Of a stretch of 64,000 nucleotides of DNA, positions 1 to 8,110 are shown one piece after another. The stretch is from Streptomyces sp. A0958 (GTDB lineage: Bacteria > Actinomycetota > Actinomycetes > Streptomycetales > Streptomycetaceae), in contig NZ_SSBK01000010.1 of assembly GCF_004795035.1 (NCBI RefSeq), positions 62,001 to 126,000 on the forward strand. The letters run 5' to 3'. Within the stretch, counting starts at the first letter, position 1, and every line of letters starts with the position of its first letter. The translations under genes were made by a program, and so were the position numbers. Under the pieces are notes generated by a model, which was given only the letters and a program-made list of their open reading frames with translations, was not told the origin of the DNA and made no database searches.

Positions 1-61
1 CCTCCCGCTCGTCGCCGTCGCTCCCGTCGGCGAAGACGTCGCCCTCGTGTCCGTCCCTCAT
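1..61 (-). CDS. partial protein, 5' end only (translationally coupled to SNF2 helicase)
   Basis: The ATG at 61-59 overlaps the TGA stop of the SNF2 helicase (60-58) in an ATGA arrangement, so the two genes are read in one operon with likely translational coupling. Only about 20 codons are inside the window, encoding an acidic, Asp/Gly/Glu-rich start. In Streptomyces the gene directly after an SNF2 helicase of this type is often a SWIM zinc-finger protein. That is inferred from context; nothing in the visible residues proves it. Confidence 0.55.
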   Translation of the reverse strand, partial: MRDGHEGDVFADGSDGDERE

Positions 62-2937
62 CGAGTCCCCCCTCGAAGCTCCACCAGAGCGGCCAGTTCC
101 GCGTCGCTGAGCTCGGTCAGGGCGCTCTCGCCGGAGCCCAGCACCGCGTCCGCCAGCCCCCGCTTGCGGGCGAGCATGTCCGCGATCCGGTCCTCGATGG
201 TGCCCTCGGCGATCAGCCGGTGGACCTGCACCGGCTGCGTCTGCCCGATGCGGTACGCGCGGTCGGTGGCCTGCGCCTCGACCGCCGGATTCCACCAGCG
301 GTCGAAGTGCACCACATGGCCCGCCCGGGTCAGGTTGAGTCCGGTGCCCGCGGCCTTCAGGGACAGCAGGAAGACCGGTTCCTCACCCGCCTGGAACCGG
401 TTCACCATGGCCTCCCGCGCGGCGACCGGTGTGCCGCCGTGCAGGAACTGGGTGCCGATCCCCCGCGCCGCCAGATGCCGTTCGAGCAGCCGGGCCATCC
501 CGACGTACTGGGTGAACACCAGGACGCCCGCCCGCTCCGCCAGGATGGTGTCCAGCAGCTCGTCGAGCAGTTCCAGCTTTCCGGAGCGGCCCGCGATGCG
601 CGGCTCCTCCTCCTTGAGGTACTGCGCCGGGTGGTTGCAGATCTGCTTGAGCGAGGTAAGCAGCTTCACCACGAGACCCCGCCTGGCCATGCCGTCGGCC
701 CCGGCGATCGCCGCCAGCGTCTCCCGCACCACCGCCTCGTACAGACCCGCCTGTTCGGCGGTCAGCGACACCGCCCGGTCCGTCTCCGTCTTCGGGGGCA
801 GCTCCGGGGCGATGCCGGGGTCGGACTTGCGCCGGCGCAGCAGGAACGGGCGCACCAGCGCGCCGAGCCGTTCGGCGGCTGCGGGGTCACCGACCTCCAC
901 GGCGTGCGCGTACCGGGTACGGAAGGTGCCGAGCCGCCCCAGCAGGCCGGGGGTCGTCCAGTCGAGGATCGCCCACAGCTCGGACAGGTTGTTCTCCACC
1001 GGGGTGCCGGTCAGCGCGACGCGTGCCTTGGCGCCGATGGTGCGCAGGGCGCGGGCCGTCGCCGAGTGCGGGTTCTTCACGTGCTGCGCCTCGTCCGCGA
1101 CGACCATGCCCCACTCCGCGGCGGCGAGCTTCGGGGCGTCGAGCCGCATCGTCCCGTACGTGGTGAGGACGAACCCGGAACCGGCCAGGTCGTCCAGACC
1201 GCGGGAGGCGCCGTGGAAGCGGCGCACCGGGGTGCCCGGGGCGAACTTCTCGATCTCCCGCTGCCAGTTGCCCATCAGCGAGGTCGGGCAGACCACGAGG
1301 GTGGGCCCGGCGGCGCCTTCGAGGGTCTGGCGGTGCAGATGCAGGGCGATCAGGGTGATGGTCTTGCCGAGCCCCATGTCGTCGGCGAGACACCCGCCGA
1401 GTCCGAGCGAGGTCATCGTGTGCAGCCAGTTCAGACCGCGGAGCTGGTAGTCCCGCAGGGTCGCGGTGAGCGCGGCCGGCTGACCGACCGCGGGTTCTCC
1501 GTCGCGGTTCCGCCGGGAGGCTGGATCGGCGACCCGCTCGCGCAGCCGCTCCAGCCAGCCGGTCGCCCGGACCTCGACCCGCCGGCCGTCGACCTCCGCG
1601 GAACCGGTCAGGACCGCGCCGAGCGCGTCGATCGGGGTGACCTTGCGGTCGTGGGTCTCCCGGGCGCGGCGCGCCTCGTCGGGGTCGATCAGCACCCACT
1701 GGTCGCGCAGCCGCACCAGCGGCCGGCCCGCCTCGGCCAGCCGGTCGAGTTCTTCGCGGCTGAGCGTCCGGTCCCCGAGCGCGAACCGCCAGTCGAAGGC
1801 CAGCAGGGCGTCGGGGGACAGCACGGGCGCGGCGTCGGACGCGGTACGCGACAGCCCCCGGGGCGCGTCCTCGCCGTCCGGTCCGATCACCGCGTGGGCC
1901 GTGAGCTTACGAGCGGTCAGCTCCCTGGGCCAGTGCACCTGGACGCCCGTCGCGGCCAGCGCCCGCGAGGCGGACCCCAGCAGCTCGGTGATCTCCTCGT
2001 CGGCCGGCTCCACCGCGTCGGGCACGGCCGCCGACAGCAGCGGGGTGAGGGGCGGCCAGGCGCGGGCGGCTCGACGCAGCGTCAGCAGGACGTCCATCCG
2101 GGCCCGTGGGCCGAAGGCCGCCGCGGCCGGGCCACCGCCCGCCCAGATCTCGGCGGCGTCGGCGACCACGGCGGGATCGCTGGCGCTGTGGATCTGCGGA
2201 ACCACACGGAACGACGGCCCCGTCGCCGGCTCGTCGTCCCGGTCGAGGCCCGACACCTCCACGCGCAGCGACAGCCGGACGCCCGCGTCATGACCGGCCG
2301 CGACATCGGCGGCCCACGCACGATGGCCGGGCACGTGCTGCGGCGCCTGCGCGGTGAACGCCGGACCACCCGCGGCGAGGGACGCAGCGGGTGTTCGGGG
2401 CAGGAAGTCGGCGACCGCGTCGAGGAACGCCCGTACCAGCCATTGCGGTTCGGGCAGGAGCAGTGGCCGGGCGGTCGCGTCGAGGGGCACCGCGTGGGCC
2501 GTGGGCGGCATGGACGCGGCCAGGGTACGGACGCGGCTCTGGTCGTCGGCGGTCAGCGGACCGGCCCGCCAGGTGTCGTGGTCCGTCGCGCTCAGACCCG
2601 GCAGGAGCAGGCCCCGGGCGGCGAGCTGGAGGGCCAGCAGCCCTGCCGCGCCCCAGAACGCCACCGATACGGAGGCCTCGGCCGCCGCTCGCGCACGCGT
2701 GAGCACCGGGAGCGCGTCACGCACCGGCAGCAGGCGGGCCGGTACCTCGTACGGCAGGGCGTCGGCACCGGCCACGGTCAGCCCCCCGGCCTCGCCGGGG
2801 CCGTCGGGCGGGCTGCTGCCGTCGGGGTGCCAGAAGGCGAAGCGGCCGGTGCGGGAGGGTTCCGAGGGCAGGAAGACCACGCAACAGCCGGCGAGTGCGG
2901 AGAGCTCGGAGAGCGAAGCGGCGGGAAGGGTGTGCAC
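58..2937 (-). CDS. SNF2/Rad54-family DEAD/DEAH-box helicase
   Basis: This 959-residue SNF2-family double-stranded DNA translocase has all the helicase motifs. The Walker A segment DDMGLGKT is near residue 525, the DEAQ Walker B variant near 614, and the LTGTPVEN motif III follows. The C-terminal RecA lobe carries a TGLNL segment, WWNPAVEAQA, and the YRIGQ motif near 896. The first 400 or so residues form the variable N-terminal region typical of bacterial SNF2 proteins. It probably acts on chromosomal DNA in repair or nucleoprotein remodelling; the bacterial family is poorly characterised. It is divergent from the desaturase at 3192 and is the first gene of a unit running off the left edge. 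The ATG at 2937 gives full family length. Confidence 0.93.
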   Translation of the reverse strand: MHTLPAASLSELSALAGCCVVFLPSEPSRTGRFAFWHPDGSSPPDGPGEAGGLTVAGADALPYEVPARLLPVRDALPVLTRARAAAEASVSVAFWGAAGLLALQLAARGLLLPGLSATDHDTWRAGPLTADDQSRVRTLAASMPPTAHAVPLDATARPLLLPEPQWLVRAFLDAVADFLPRTPAASLAAGGPAFTAQAPQHVPGHRAWAADVAAGHDAGVRLSLRVEVSGLDRDDEPATGPSFRVVPQIHSASDPAVVADAAEIWAGGGPAAAAFGPRARMDVLLTLRRAARAWPPLTPLLSAAVPDAVEPADEEITELLGSASRALAATGVQVHWPRELTARKLTAHAVIGPDGEDAPRGLSRTASDAAPVLSPDALLAFDWRFALGDRTLSREELDRLAEAGRPLVRLRDQWVLIDPDEARRARETHDRKVTPIDALGAVLTGSAEVDGRRVEVRATGWLERLRERVADPASRRNRDGEPAVGQPAALTATLRDYQLRGLNWLHTMTSLGLGGCLADDMGLGKTITLIALHLHRQTLEGAAGPTLVVCPTSLMGNWQREIEKFAPGTPVRRFHGASRGLDDLAGSGFVLTTYGTMRLDAPKLAAAEWGMVVADEAQHVKNPHSATARALRTIGAKARVALTGTPVENNLSELWAILDWTTPGLLGRLGTFRTRYAHAVEVGDPAAAERLGALVRPFLLRRRKSDPGIAPELPPKTETDRAVSLTAEQAGLYEAVVRETLAAIAGADGMARRGLVVKLLTSLKQICNHPAQYLKEEEPRIAGRSGKLELLDELLDTILAERAGVLVFTQYVGMARLLERHLAARGIGTQFLHGGTPVAAREAMVNRFQAGEEPVFLLSLKAAGTGLNLTRAGHVVHFDRWWNPAVEAQATDRAYRIGQTQPVQVHRLIAEGTIEDRIADMLARKRGLADAVLGSGESALTELSDAELAALVELRGGTR

Positions 2938-3191
2938 AGCGATGTCAGAGTCCTCAAATTTGACTAGTCGGCTGAGTTCGCCGAGGGTACCCCACCGGCG
3001 CCGATGAACGGCTCCCCGGGCCTGTGGTACGCGCCACTTCCGAGCCTTGGCGGGGCTGTCCGGTGCAGTCGGCCCCCGCCCGGCGAGGGGGCTGGCCCCC
3101 GCATGCCCCGGGTGGTGGCTCCATGGCTTCCGCGACCCCCTGAACCGTACGTTTTGTGAGGTCAGAGAGCGGATTCGAGACCGGAGACAAC
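2938..3191. promoter_or_regulatory. divergent intergenic region, helicase / desaturase
   Basis: This 254-bp region separates two divergent genes. It includes a perfect 10-bp palindrome TCAAATTTGA (2954-2963) in an AT-richer pocket just upstream of the helicase start, which suits a promoter or operator. On the desaturase side a GGAG sits at 3183-3186. No gene is evident here. Confidence 0.35.
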
Positions 3192-4226
3192 ATGCCCCAG
3201 GCCGCCATGGCCGTCGCGGAACGCACCCGCGACGGCGCCGGAAGTGACTTCGCGCCCCTGCTGCGAACCGTCAAGGGGCAAGGACTCCTCGAACGGCGCA
3301 CCGGCTGGTACACGGCAGGCATCACCGTCAATCTGCTCGCCCTGGCCGCCGTGCTCACCGGCGTGGTCCTCCTGGGCGACACCTGGTGGGTCCTGCTGCT
3401 CACCCTGCCCCTGGCCGTCTTCTGGTCCCGCACCGCGTTCGTCGGACACGACGCGGGACACGCCCAGATAACCGGGAACCGCCGGGCGAGCCGCGCCATC
3501 GGCCTGGTCCATGCCAACCTGCTGCTCGGCATGAACGAGGCGTGGTGGAACGACAAGCACGTACGCCACCACGCCAACCCCAACCACATCGACAAGGACC
3601 CGGACGTCGGCGTGGGAGCCCTCGTCTGGACCCAGAAGCAGGCCGCCCAGCGCGAGGGCCTCGCCCGCTGGCTCACCCGCAACCAGGCCCGCCTGTTCTT
3701 CCCGATGCTGCTCCTCGAAGGCATCGCGCTGAAGATCTCCGGCTTCCAGTACCTGCGCCGGCAGCCCGTGCGGGAGCGTGCCCTGTCCGCCCTCCTGCTG
3801 ACCGCGCACCTCGGCCTCTACGCGACCCTGCTGCTCACCGTCATGTCCCCCGGGAAGGCAGTCGTCTTCGCCCTCGTGCACCACGCGCTCTTCGGCCTCC
3901 ACCTCGGCATGGCCTTCGCCCCGAACCACAAGGGCATGGAGATGCCCGACCCCGACGGCGACCGCTGGGACCACCTGCGGCGCCAGGTCCTCACCTCACG
4001 CAACGTGCGCGGCGCGGTCCTCACCGACTGGTTTCTCGGCGGCCTCAACTACCAGATCGAACACCACCTCTTCCCGAGCATGCCCCGCCCGCACCTGCGC
4101 CTGGCGCAGCCCCTGGTCAGGGCCCACTGCGAGGCCCTCGGACTGCCGTACGCGGAAACCGGACTCATCGAGTCCTACCGGCAGGCGCTCACCCACATGC
4201 ACGAGGTCGGCGCGCCGCTGCGATGA
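3192..4226 (+). CDS. fatty acid desaturase (membrane di-iron)
   Basis: A 344-residue membrane fatty-acid desaturase that introduces a double bond into acyl chains using a di-iron centre and O2. The three histidine boxes are present: HDAGH (86-90), HVRHH (123-127), and QIEHH (288-292), the last of the front-end/delta-6-like type. Hydrophobic segments lie around residues 44-80 and 190-240. I chose the ATG at 3192 because it follows a GGAGACAAC ribosome site; an upstream in-frame GTG at 3156 is less well placed. A small membrane protein follows about 95 bp downstream. It probably adjusts membrane fluidity; substrate position and electron donor cannot be read from sequence. Confidence 0.92.
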   Translation: MPQAAMAVAERTRDGAGSDFAPLLRTVKGQGLLERRTGWYTAGITVNLLALAAVLTGVVLLGDTWWVLLLTLPLAVFWSRTAFVGHDAGHAQITGNRRASRAIGLVHANLLLGMNEAWWNDKHVRHHANPNHIDKDPDVGVGALVWTQKQAAQREGLARWLTRNQARLFFPMLLLEGIALKISGFQYLRRQPVRERALSALLLTAHLGLYATLLLTVMSPGKAVVFALVHHALFGLHLGMAFAPNHKGMEMPDPDGDRWDHLRRQVLTSRNVRGAVLTDWFLGGLNYQIEHHLFPSMPRPHLRLAQPLVRAHCEALGLPYAETGLIESYRQALTHMHEVGAPLR

Positions 4227-4321
4227 CCGGCCGCGACGAGTACGCGGCAGCTGGAACCGATGAGCACGCACAGGCGTTCTCACATCAGAGGCGGCCACGG
4301 GCCGCGAAGGAGGCACGGGCG

Positions 4322-4504
4322 ATGTCGAACAGCGCAAAGGTAGCCATCGGGGGAGTCGTCGTCGCAGTCGTCCTGATGCCGTTCATCGGGTTCTGGCTGT
4401 CCCTGCTGGTGCTTGTCGGAGTCCCCACGCTCGCCTATCTGGCACTGGACCCGTCCCAGCGCCGCAGGCTCCGTAGGATCACGCGCAAGGAGATCGGCCG
4501 CTGA
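4322..4504 (+). CDS. small membrane protein, hypothetical
   Basis: A 60-residue protein behind a perfect AAGGAGG ribosome site (4307-4313). It has one or two hydrophobic helices (about residues 8-45, containing VVVAVVLMPFIGFW), followed by a basic tail rich in Arg and Lys that should lie in the cytoplasm. The stop is only 29 bp before the MOSC gene, so the two may be co-transcribed. I recognise no family. It is below the usual length cut-off for gene calling, but the ribosome site and codon usage support it. Confidence 0.7.
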   Translation: MSNSAKVAIGGVVVAVVLMPFIGFWLSLLVLVGVPTLAYLALDPSQRRRLRRITRKEIGR

Positions 4505-4533
4505 GAGCCGGCCGCTGAAAGGGGATTCCAGCC

Positions 4534-5076
4534 GTGAGTGGCACAGTCACCGTCGTCAGCAGGAACGAGACGTACACCTTCACCAAGCCGAACCGGGACA
4601 GCGTGACACTGCTGGCCGGCCTCGGAGTGGACGGGGACGTGCACGCGGGGGTGACGGTCAAACACCGCTCCAGGGTCGCCCAGGACCCCACGCAGCCCAA
4701 TCTGCGCCAGGTCCACCTCATACACGAGGAACTGTTCGACGAACTGCGCACGGTCGGCTTCGCGGTGGCCCCGGGGGGCCTCGGCGAGAACATAACGACC
4801 CGCGGCATCGACCTGCTCGCCCTGCCCGTCGGCACCCTGCTGCACCTCGGCGACGAGGCGGTCGTCGAGGTCACCGGGCTGCGCAACCCCTGCCTGCAGA
4901 TCGACAACTTCCGGAGCGGCCTCCTCAAGCAGGTCGTCGGAAGGGACGAGGCGGGCAACGTGGTCCGCAAGGCCGGGATCATGAGCGTGGTCGCGGTGGG
5001 CGGGGTGGTCAGGCCCGGCGACCCGGTCGAGGTCGAGCTTCCTGCCGAGCCCCACCGCCCGCTGGATCGTGTCTGA
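4534..5076 (+). CDS. MOSC domain-containing protein
   Basis: A 180-residue stand-alone MOSC (molybdenum cofactor sulfurase C-terminal) domain protein. The family signature is the conserved cysteine in GLRNPCLQI (Cys120), preceded by the GLGENITT segment near residue 85. MOSC proteins bind or transfer the sulfur of molybdenum cofactor, or detoxify N-hydroxylated bases as in YiiM. The length and GENITT segment look more like the YiiM branch. The GTG start at 4534 follows GAAAGGGG. Its TGA lies in the same small hairpin as the stop of the convergent gene. Confidence 0.88.
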   Translation: MSGTVTVVSRNETYTFTKPNRDSVTLLAGLGVDGDVHAGVTVKHRSRVAQDPTQPNLRQVHLIHEELFDELRTVGFAVAPGGLGENITTRGIDLLALPVGTLLHLGDEAVVEVTGLRNPCLQIDNFRSGLLKQVVGRDEAGNVVRKAGIMSVVAVGGVVRPGDPVEVELPAEPHRPLDRV

Positions 5077-5090
5077 CCGCTGGCGGTCAG
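5073..5090. terminator. short hairpin containing both convergent stop codons
   Basis: CTGACCGC (5073-5080) and GCGGTCAG (5083-5090) form an 8-bp perfect stem around a TG. The left arm holds the TGA of the MOSC gene and the right arm holds the TCA (stop) of the minus-strand gene. It may act as a weak bidirectional terminator, but the 2-nt loop would need the stem to open slightly. Confidence 0.4.
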
Positions 5091-6058
5091 GCCGGGCGTA
5101 CGGCCAGGGCGTCCAGGGCCTTGAGGAGCCCCGGCAGTTCGGTGCCGCGCCCCACCGGCAGGATTTCGCCCGGCACCTCGTCCAGCAGTACGAACGCGAT
5201 GTCGTCGGTCCTGGCCACCATCGACCATCCGGGCCCGTCGGCCCGTATCATCCGGGCGTCTCCGGGCGCGAAGGAGGAACGCACGCGGCCGGGCGGCGGG
5301 GGCTCGTCGACATAGGCCCGCGCCTCGGCCAGAGCCTTGCGTATCCCGGGATGCGGGCCCGAGGCGCGGCCGCCGCCGGGGTCCGCCGGGTCGGCAGCCG
5401 CCTCGGGACCGTCCGCAGCCCCGGTTGCGGTTGCGGTTTCGTTCTCAGCCTTGGTGTCGGTCTCCGTTCGCGTCGCGGCGCTCGCGTCGCTGGCCGTGCC
5501 CGTCGCGCTTTCGCCGCTCGCCGGTGCGAACGCCGTCGCGTCGTCGATCTGGGCGCGCCATTTTGCCCACTGCGAGGCGATCGCGTCCGCGCCCAGGCGG
5601 CGCTGCGCGGGCCCCCACACATCGGTGTCCGGCGGCGACAGCGGTGCCAGATCCTCGCCGTCCGCCTCCGGTTCGGGCGCCGGGTCGTGCGGGGCGGCCA
5701 CCCCGGGGGCGGCGACGGAGACGGCGAGGGGCCAGCCGGGGAGCGCGCAGACCACCGAGCGGTCGTCCGGCGACAGGTCGTACTCCATGCCGCAGTCCCA
5801 GGACGCGATCGCCACCGCCACCAGGGACACGTCGTCGATGACGACGGTCCACCGGGCGCCGTCGCCGTCCTGGCCCAGGACGAGCCCGTACCCCTCGGCG
5901 TACGGCTCCAGCCGCAGCGACGCGCACGCCGCCGGATAGTCGTCGCCGAGCACGCCGGGGAACTGCGCGGGGGTCAGCAGGACAGCGGTCAGCACGTACA
6001 GCGCGTCGTCGGCGACTGGGTCGTCCGTCCCGGCCACTGCACCCTCCTCGTCCGTCAT
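5087..6058 (-). CDS. hypothetical protein, Streptomyces type
   Basis: This 323-residue soluble protein matches no family I can name. The N-terminal half (residues 10-120) is compact and aromatic-rich and looks globular. Residues about 190-255 are low complexity, rich in Ala, Thr, Glu and Asp, and probably form a flexible linker. The C-terminal 60 residues again look folded. I placed the start at ATG 6058, which follows GGAAATCC; an earlier ATG at 6076 adds only six basic residues. It has no signal peptide or membrane segment. Confidence 0.75.
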   Translation of the reverse strand: MTDEEGAVAGTDDPVADDALYVLTAVLLTPAQFPGVLGDDYPAACASLRLEPYAEGYGLVLGQDGDGARWTVVIDDVSLVAVAIASWDCGMEYDLSPDDRSVVCALPGWPLAVSVAAPGVAAPHDPAPEPEADGEDLAPLSPPDTDVWGPAQRRLGADAIASQWAKWRAQIDDATAFAPASGESATGTASDASAATRTETDTKAENETATATGAADGPEAAADPADPGGGRASGPHPGIRKALAEARAYVDEPPPPGRVRSSFAPGDARMIRADGPGWSMVARTDDIAFVLLDEVPGEILPVGRGTELPGLLKALDALAVRPA

Positions 6059-6156
6059 GGATTTCCGTCGGCGCACCTTAACCAGTGGGTAACCCCCTAG
6101 TCGAGGCCCTGACGAGGCAGACGACCCGCTCGGGGGCGACCCGCGTAGCGCCCGCC

Positions 6157-6465
6157 TCAGCCGTCGGTCAGGCCGAGCAGCTCACGCGCCACCGTCTGCG
6201 GTGACTCGTCCCGCTCGCGGGCGAGCGCGATGAGCGCCCGGCAGGCCAGTTCGCTGACGCCGAAGGAGAGCTGCTCCGGCGACACCCAGCCGCTCGCCTC
6301 GTCCATGCGCTCCTCGTCGTCCTCGGCCGACGCGGCGACGAACGCGGCCGCCGCCTCGAAGAGGTTGTGCTGCCGGCGTACGGGCGCCGGCGGGGCCGCG
6401 GCCGTGCGGCCACCCTTGCGGCCCGGGGTCACGGCTCTGCGCAGGACACCGAATATCTCGGTCAT
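6157..6465 (-). CDS. hypothetical small protein
   Basis: A 102-residue protein of unknown function. The start is basic (VLRRAVTPGRKGG), followed by an Ala-rich acidic helix-forming middle and a C-terminal part resembling a short helical domain. No motif is diagnostic. It is divergent from the MpaB-type oxygenase gene at 6566, sharing a 100-bp intergenic region. The ATG at 6465 is preferred over a start at 6540 because the extra N-terminus is Arg-rich shadow sequence lying in that promoter region. Confidence 0.65.
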   Translation of the reverse strand: MTEIFGVLRRAVTPGRKGGRTAAAPPAPVRRQHNLFEAAAAFVAASAEDDEERMDEASGWVSPEQLSFGVSELACRALIALARERDESPQTVARELLGLTDG

Positions 6466-6565
6466 GGGGAACCGCCTTCCGTTCAATGCGCGTGCGTCGC
6501 GCCTACTCACCGTCCTGCCCTCGGACGTACGCTGGGACACTCGACCTGGACAAGGGGGCAGCGCG

Positions 6566-7468
6566 GTGAAGCGTTACGACCGGCTGAAGGAGATCCAACG
6601 CCTCGACCCGGACCGGGACTTCCTCGAAATCTATCGGATCACCGCGACGTACGAGTTCCCCTGGGACATCACCCGCGCCCTCGAACTCGCCCTGTACCGC
6701 ACCTATGCCGTCCCCAGCATCGGGCGACTGCTCGCCGAGACAGCGGAGCTGACGGCCCGTTCGCAGAAGCGGTACGACGACACCTCGCTGCTCCTGGACA
6801 CCGTCGTCGAGCACGGCTTCGACAGCGATCCGGGCCGCACCGCCCTTCGCCGGATCAACCGGATGCACGCCGCCTACGACATCAGCAACGACGACATGCG
6901 CTACGTCCTGTGCACCTTCGTCGTCACGCCCAAGCGATGGCTCGACGCCTACGGCTGGCGCCGGCTCTGCGACCACGAGCTGCGGGCGTGCGCCGCGTAC
7001 TACCGGACCCTCGGCGCGCGCATGGGCATCAAGGACCTGCCGCAGACGTACGAGGACTTCGAGCGCACCCTCGACACCTACGAGGACGCCCACTTCGGCT
7101 GGGACGAAGGGGCGCGTGCGGTGTCGGACGCCACGCTGGACCTGACGGCCTCCTGGTATCCGCGCCCTCTCGCACCGCTCGTACGGGGGGCGAGCCTCGC
7201 GCTCCTGGACGACTCGCTGCTGCGGGCCTTCCGCTACGAGCGGCCGGCTTACGCGGCACGGAGCCTCACCCGGGGCGCGCTGCGCCTCAGGGCACGTGCC
7301 GTCCGCCTTCTGCCGCCCCGCGGCACACCGCACTACGCGCGGCAGAACCCTGAGATCAAGGGCTACCCGCAGGGATACGAGGTGGCCGCGCTCGGCACGT
7401 TCCCCACTCCGGGCGTCGGCGGCTGCCCGGTCCGGGATCTCGCCGGCCCGGAGGCCCGGGCGGAGTGA
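6566..7468 (+). CDS. oxygenase MpaB/DUF2236 family protein
   Basis: A 300-residue cytoplasmic protein of the MpaB (DUF2236) type, a haem-binding alpha-helical family that includes latex-clearing oxygenase relatives. Visible support is the start KRYDRLKEIQRLDPDRD, the segment EFPWDITRALELALYRTYAVPSI, and the histidine/tryptophan-rich middle part. The GTG start at 6566 follows a GGGGG stretch about 10 nt upstream. Known MpaB relatives act in secondary-metabolite oxidation, but the substrate here is unknown. It stands alone between a divergent hypothetical gene and a convergent MarR gene. Confidence 0.82.
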   Translation: MKRYDRLKEIQRLDPDRDFLEIYRITATYEFPWDITRALELALYRTYAVPSIGRLLAETAELTARSQKRYDDTSLLLDTVVEHGFDSDPGRTALRRINRMHAAYDISNDDMRYVLCTFVVTPKRWLDAYGWRRLCDHELRACAAYYRTLGARMGIKDLPQTYEDFERTLDTYEDAHFGWDEGARAVSDATLDLTASWYPRPLAPLVRGASLALLDDSLLRAFRYERPAYAARSLTRGALRLRARAVRLLPPRGTPHYARQNPEIKGYPQGYEVAALGTFPTPGVGGCPVRDLAGPEARAE

Positions 7469-7510
7469 CGAGGGCGTACGGCGCTCCGTCCGCGGCGCCG
7501 CCGCCGGTCC

Positions 7511-8020
7511 CTACGGCCGGGGCCCGGGCCGGCGCAGCTGCCCCAGCTCGTCGTTCATGGCGTGCAGGAACCGGACCACGACGAGCAGTTCGTCCTCGTC
7601 GAACTGCTTGCGGGCCGCGTCCGTGCCCGCGGCCAGGGGCTGGAAGAAATCGCGGGCGACACGTTTCGCCGCGGCCGCGTAGTGAAGATGCACCACGCGC
7701 CGGTCGCCGCTGTCCCGTACCCGCCGGATGTGACCCGCACGCTCCAGCCGGTCCAGACACGCCGTCACCGCGCCCGAGGTGAGATCCAGCTGCTCGCGCA
7801 GCCGCCCCGGCGTCATGGCCGGCCCCCCCTCGCCGCGGTCCGCGTCCAGGATGGCGACCAGGGCCTGCACATCCGTCGGGTGCAGGCCCTGGGCCTGCGC
7901 GAACTCATGCGTGATGCGGTTGAACTCGCTGTTCATACGGCGCAGCAGCACCGCGAACGACTGGAGGCCCGTGGGCCCGCCGTCCGTGCCTCTGTCCGGG
8001 CTTTCGTCTGCGGTGCGCAT
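7511..8020 (-). CDS. MarR-family transcriptional regulator
   Basis: A 169-residue winged-helix MarR repressor. The recognition region contains LREQLDLTSGAVTACLDRLERAGHI, and the wing DSGDRRVVHLH follows around residue 100-115. It is divergent from the MMPL exporter at 8111, and the space between holds three matching half-sites (8034-8070). This is the usual layout of a MarR protein that represses itself and its exporter until a ligand binds. The ATG at 8020 is chosen because AGGGGC lies just upstream; the longer frame would run through the operator. Confidence 0.9.
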   Translation of the reverse strand: MRTADESPDRGTDGGPTGLQSFAVLLRRMNSEFNRITHEFAQAQGLHPTDVQALVAILDADRGEGGPAMTPGRLREQLDLTSGAVTACLDRLERAGHIRRVRDSGDRRVVHLHYAAAAKRVARDFFQPLAAGTDAARKQFDEDELLVVVRFLHAMNDELGQLRRPGPRP

Positions 8021-8033
8021 GCCCCTACAGTAA

Positions 8034-8070
8034 TATCTCTCGATCATTGAGATAATGAATGACCGAGATA
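8034..8070. promoter_or_regulatory. MarR operator region (inverted half-sites)
   Basis: TATCTC (8034-8039) and GAGATA (8049-8054) form one inverted pair, and a second GAGATA (8065-8070) repeats 16 bp further on. A wider imperfect inverted repeat pairs CTCGATCATT (8039-8048) with AATGACCGAG (8058-8067), matching at 9 of 10 positions. The stretch is clearly AT-richer than its surroundings and lies between the divergent MarR and MMPL starts. Confidence 0.7.
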
Positions 8071-8110
8071 CATCCGGGATGTCTGTCCCGCGTCGACCCC
8101 TGGGGAAGCA

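Noticed and set aside
220..2967. Very long plus-strand open frame opposite the SNF2 helicase
   Set aside because: It is the antisense of a gene with clear helicase motifs. Its product is Arg/Gly/Pro-rich without motifs, as expected from high-GC DNA.
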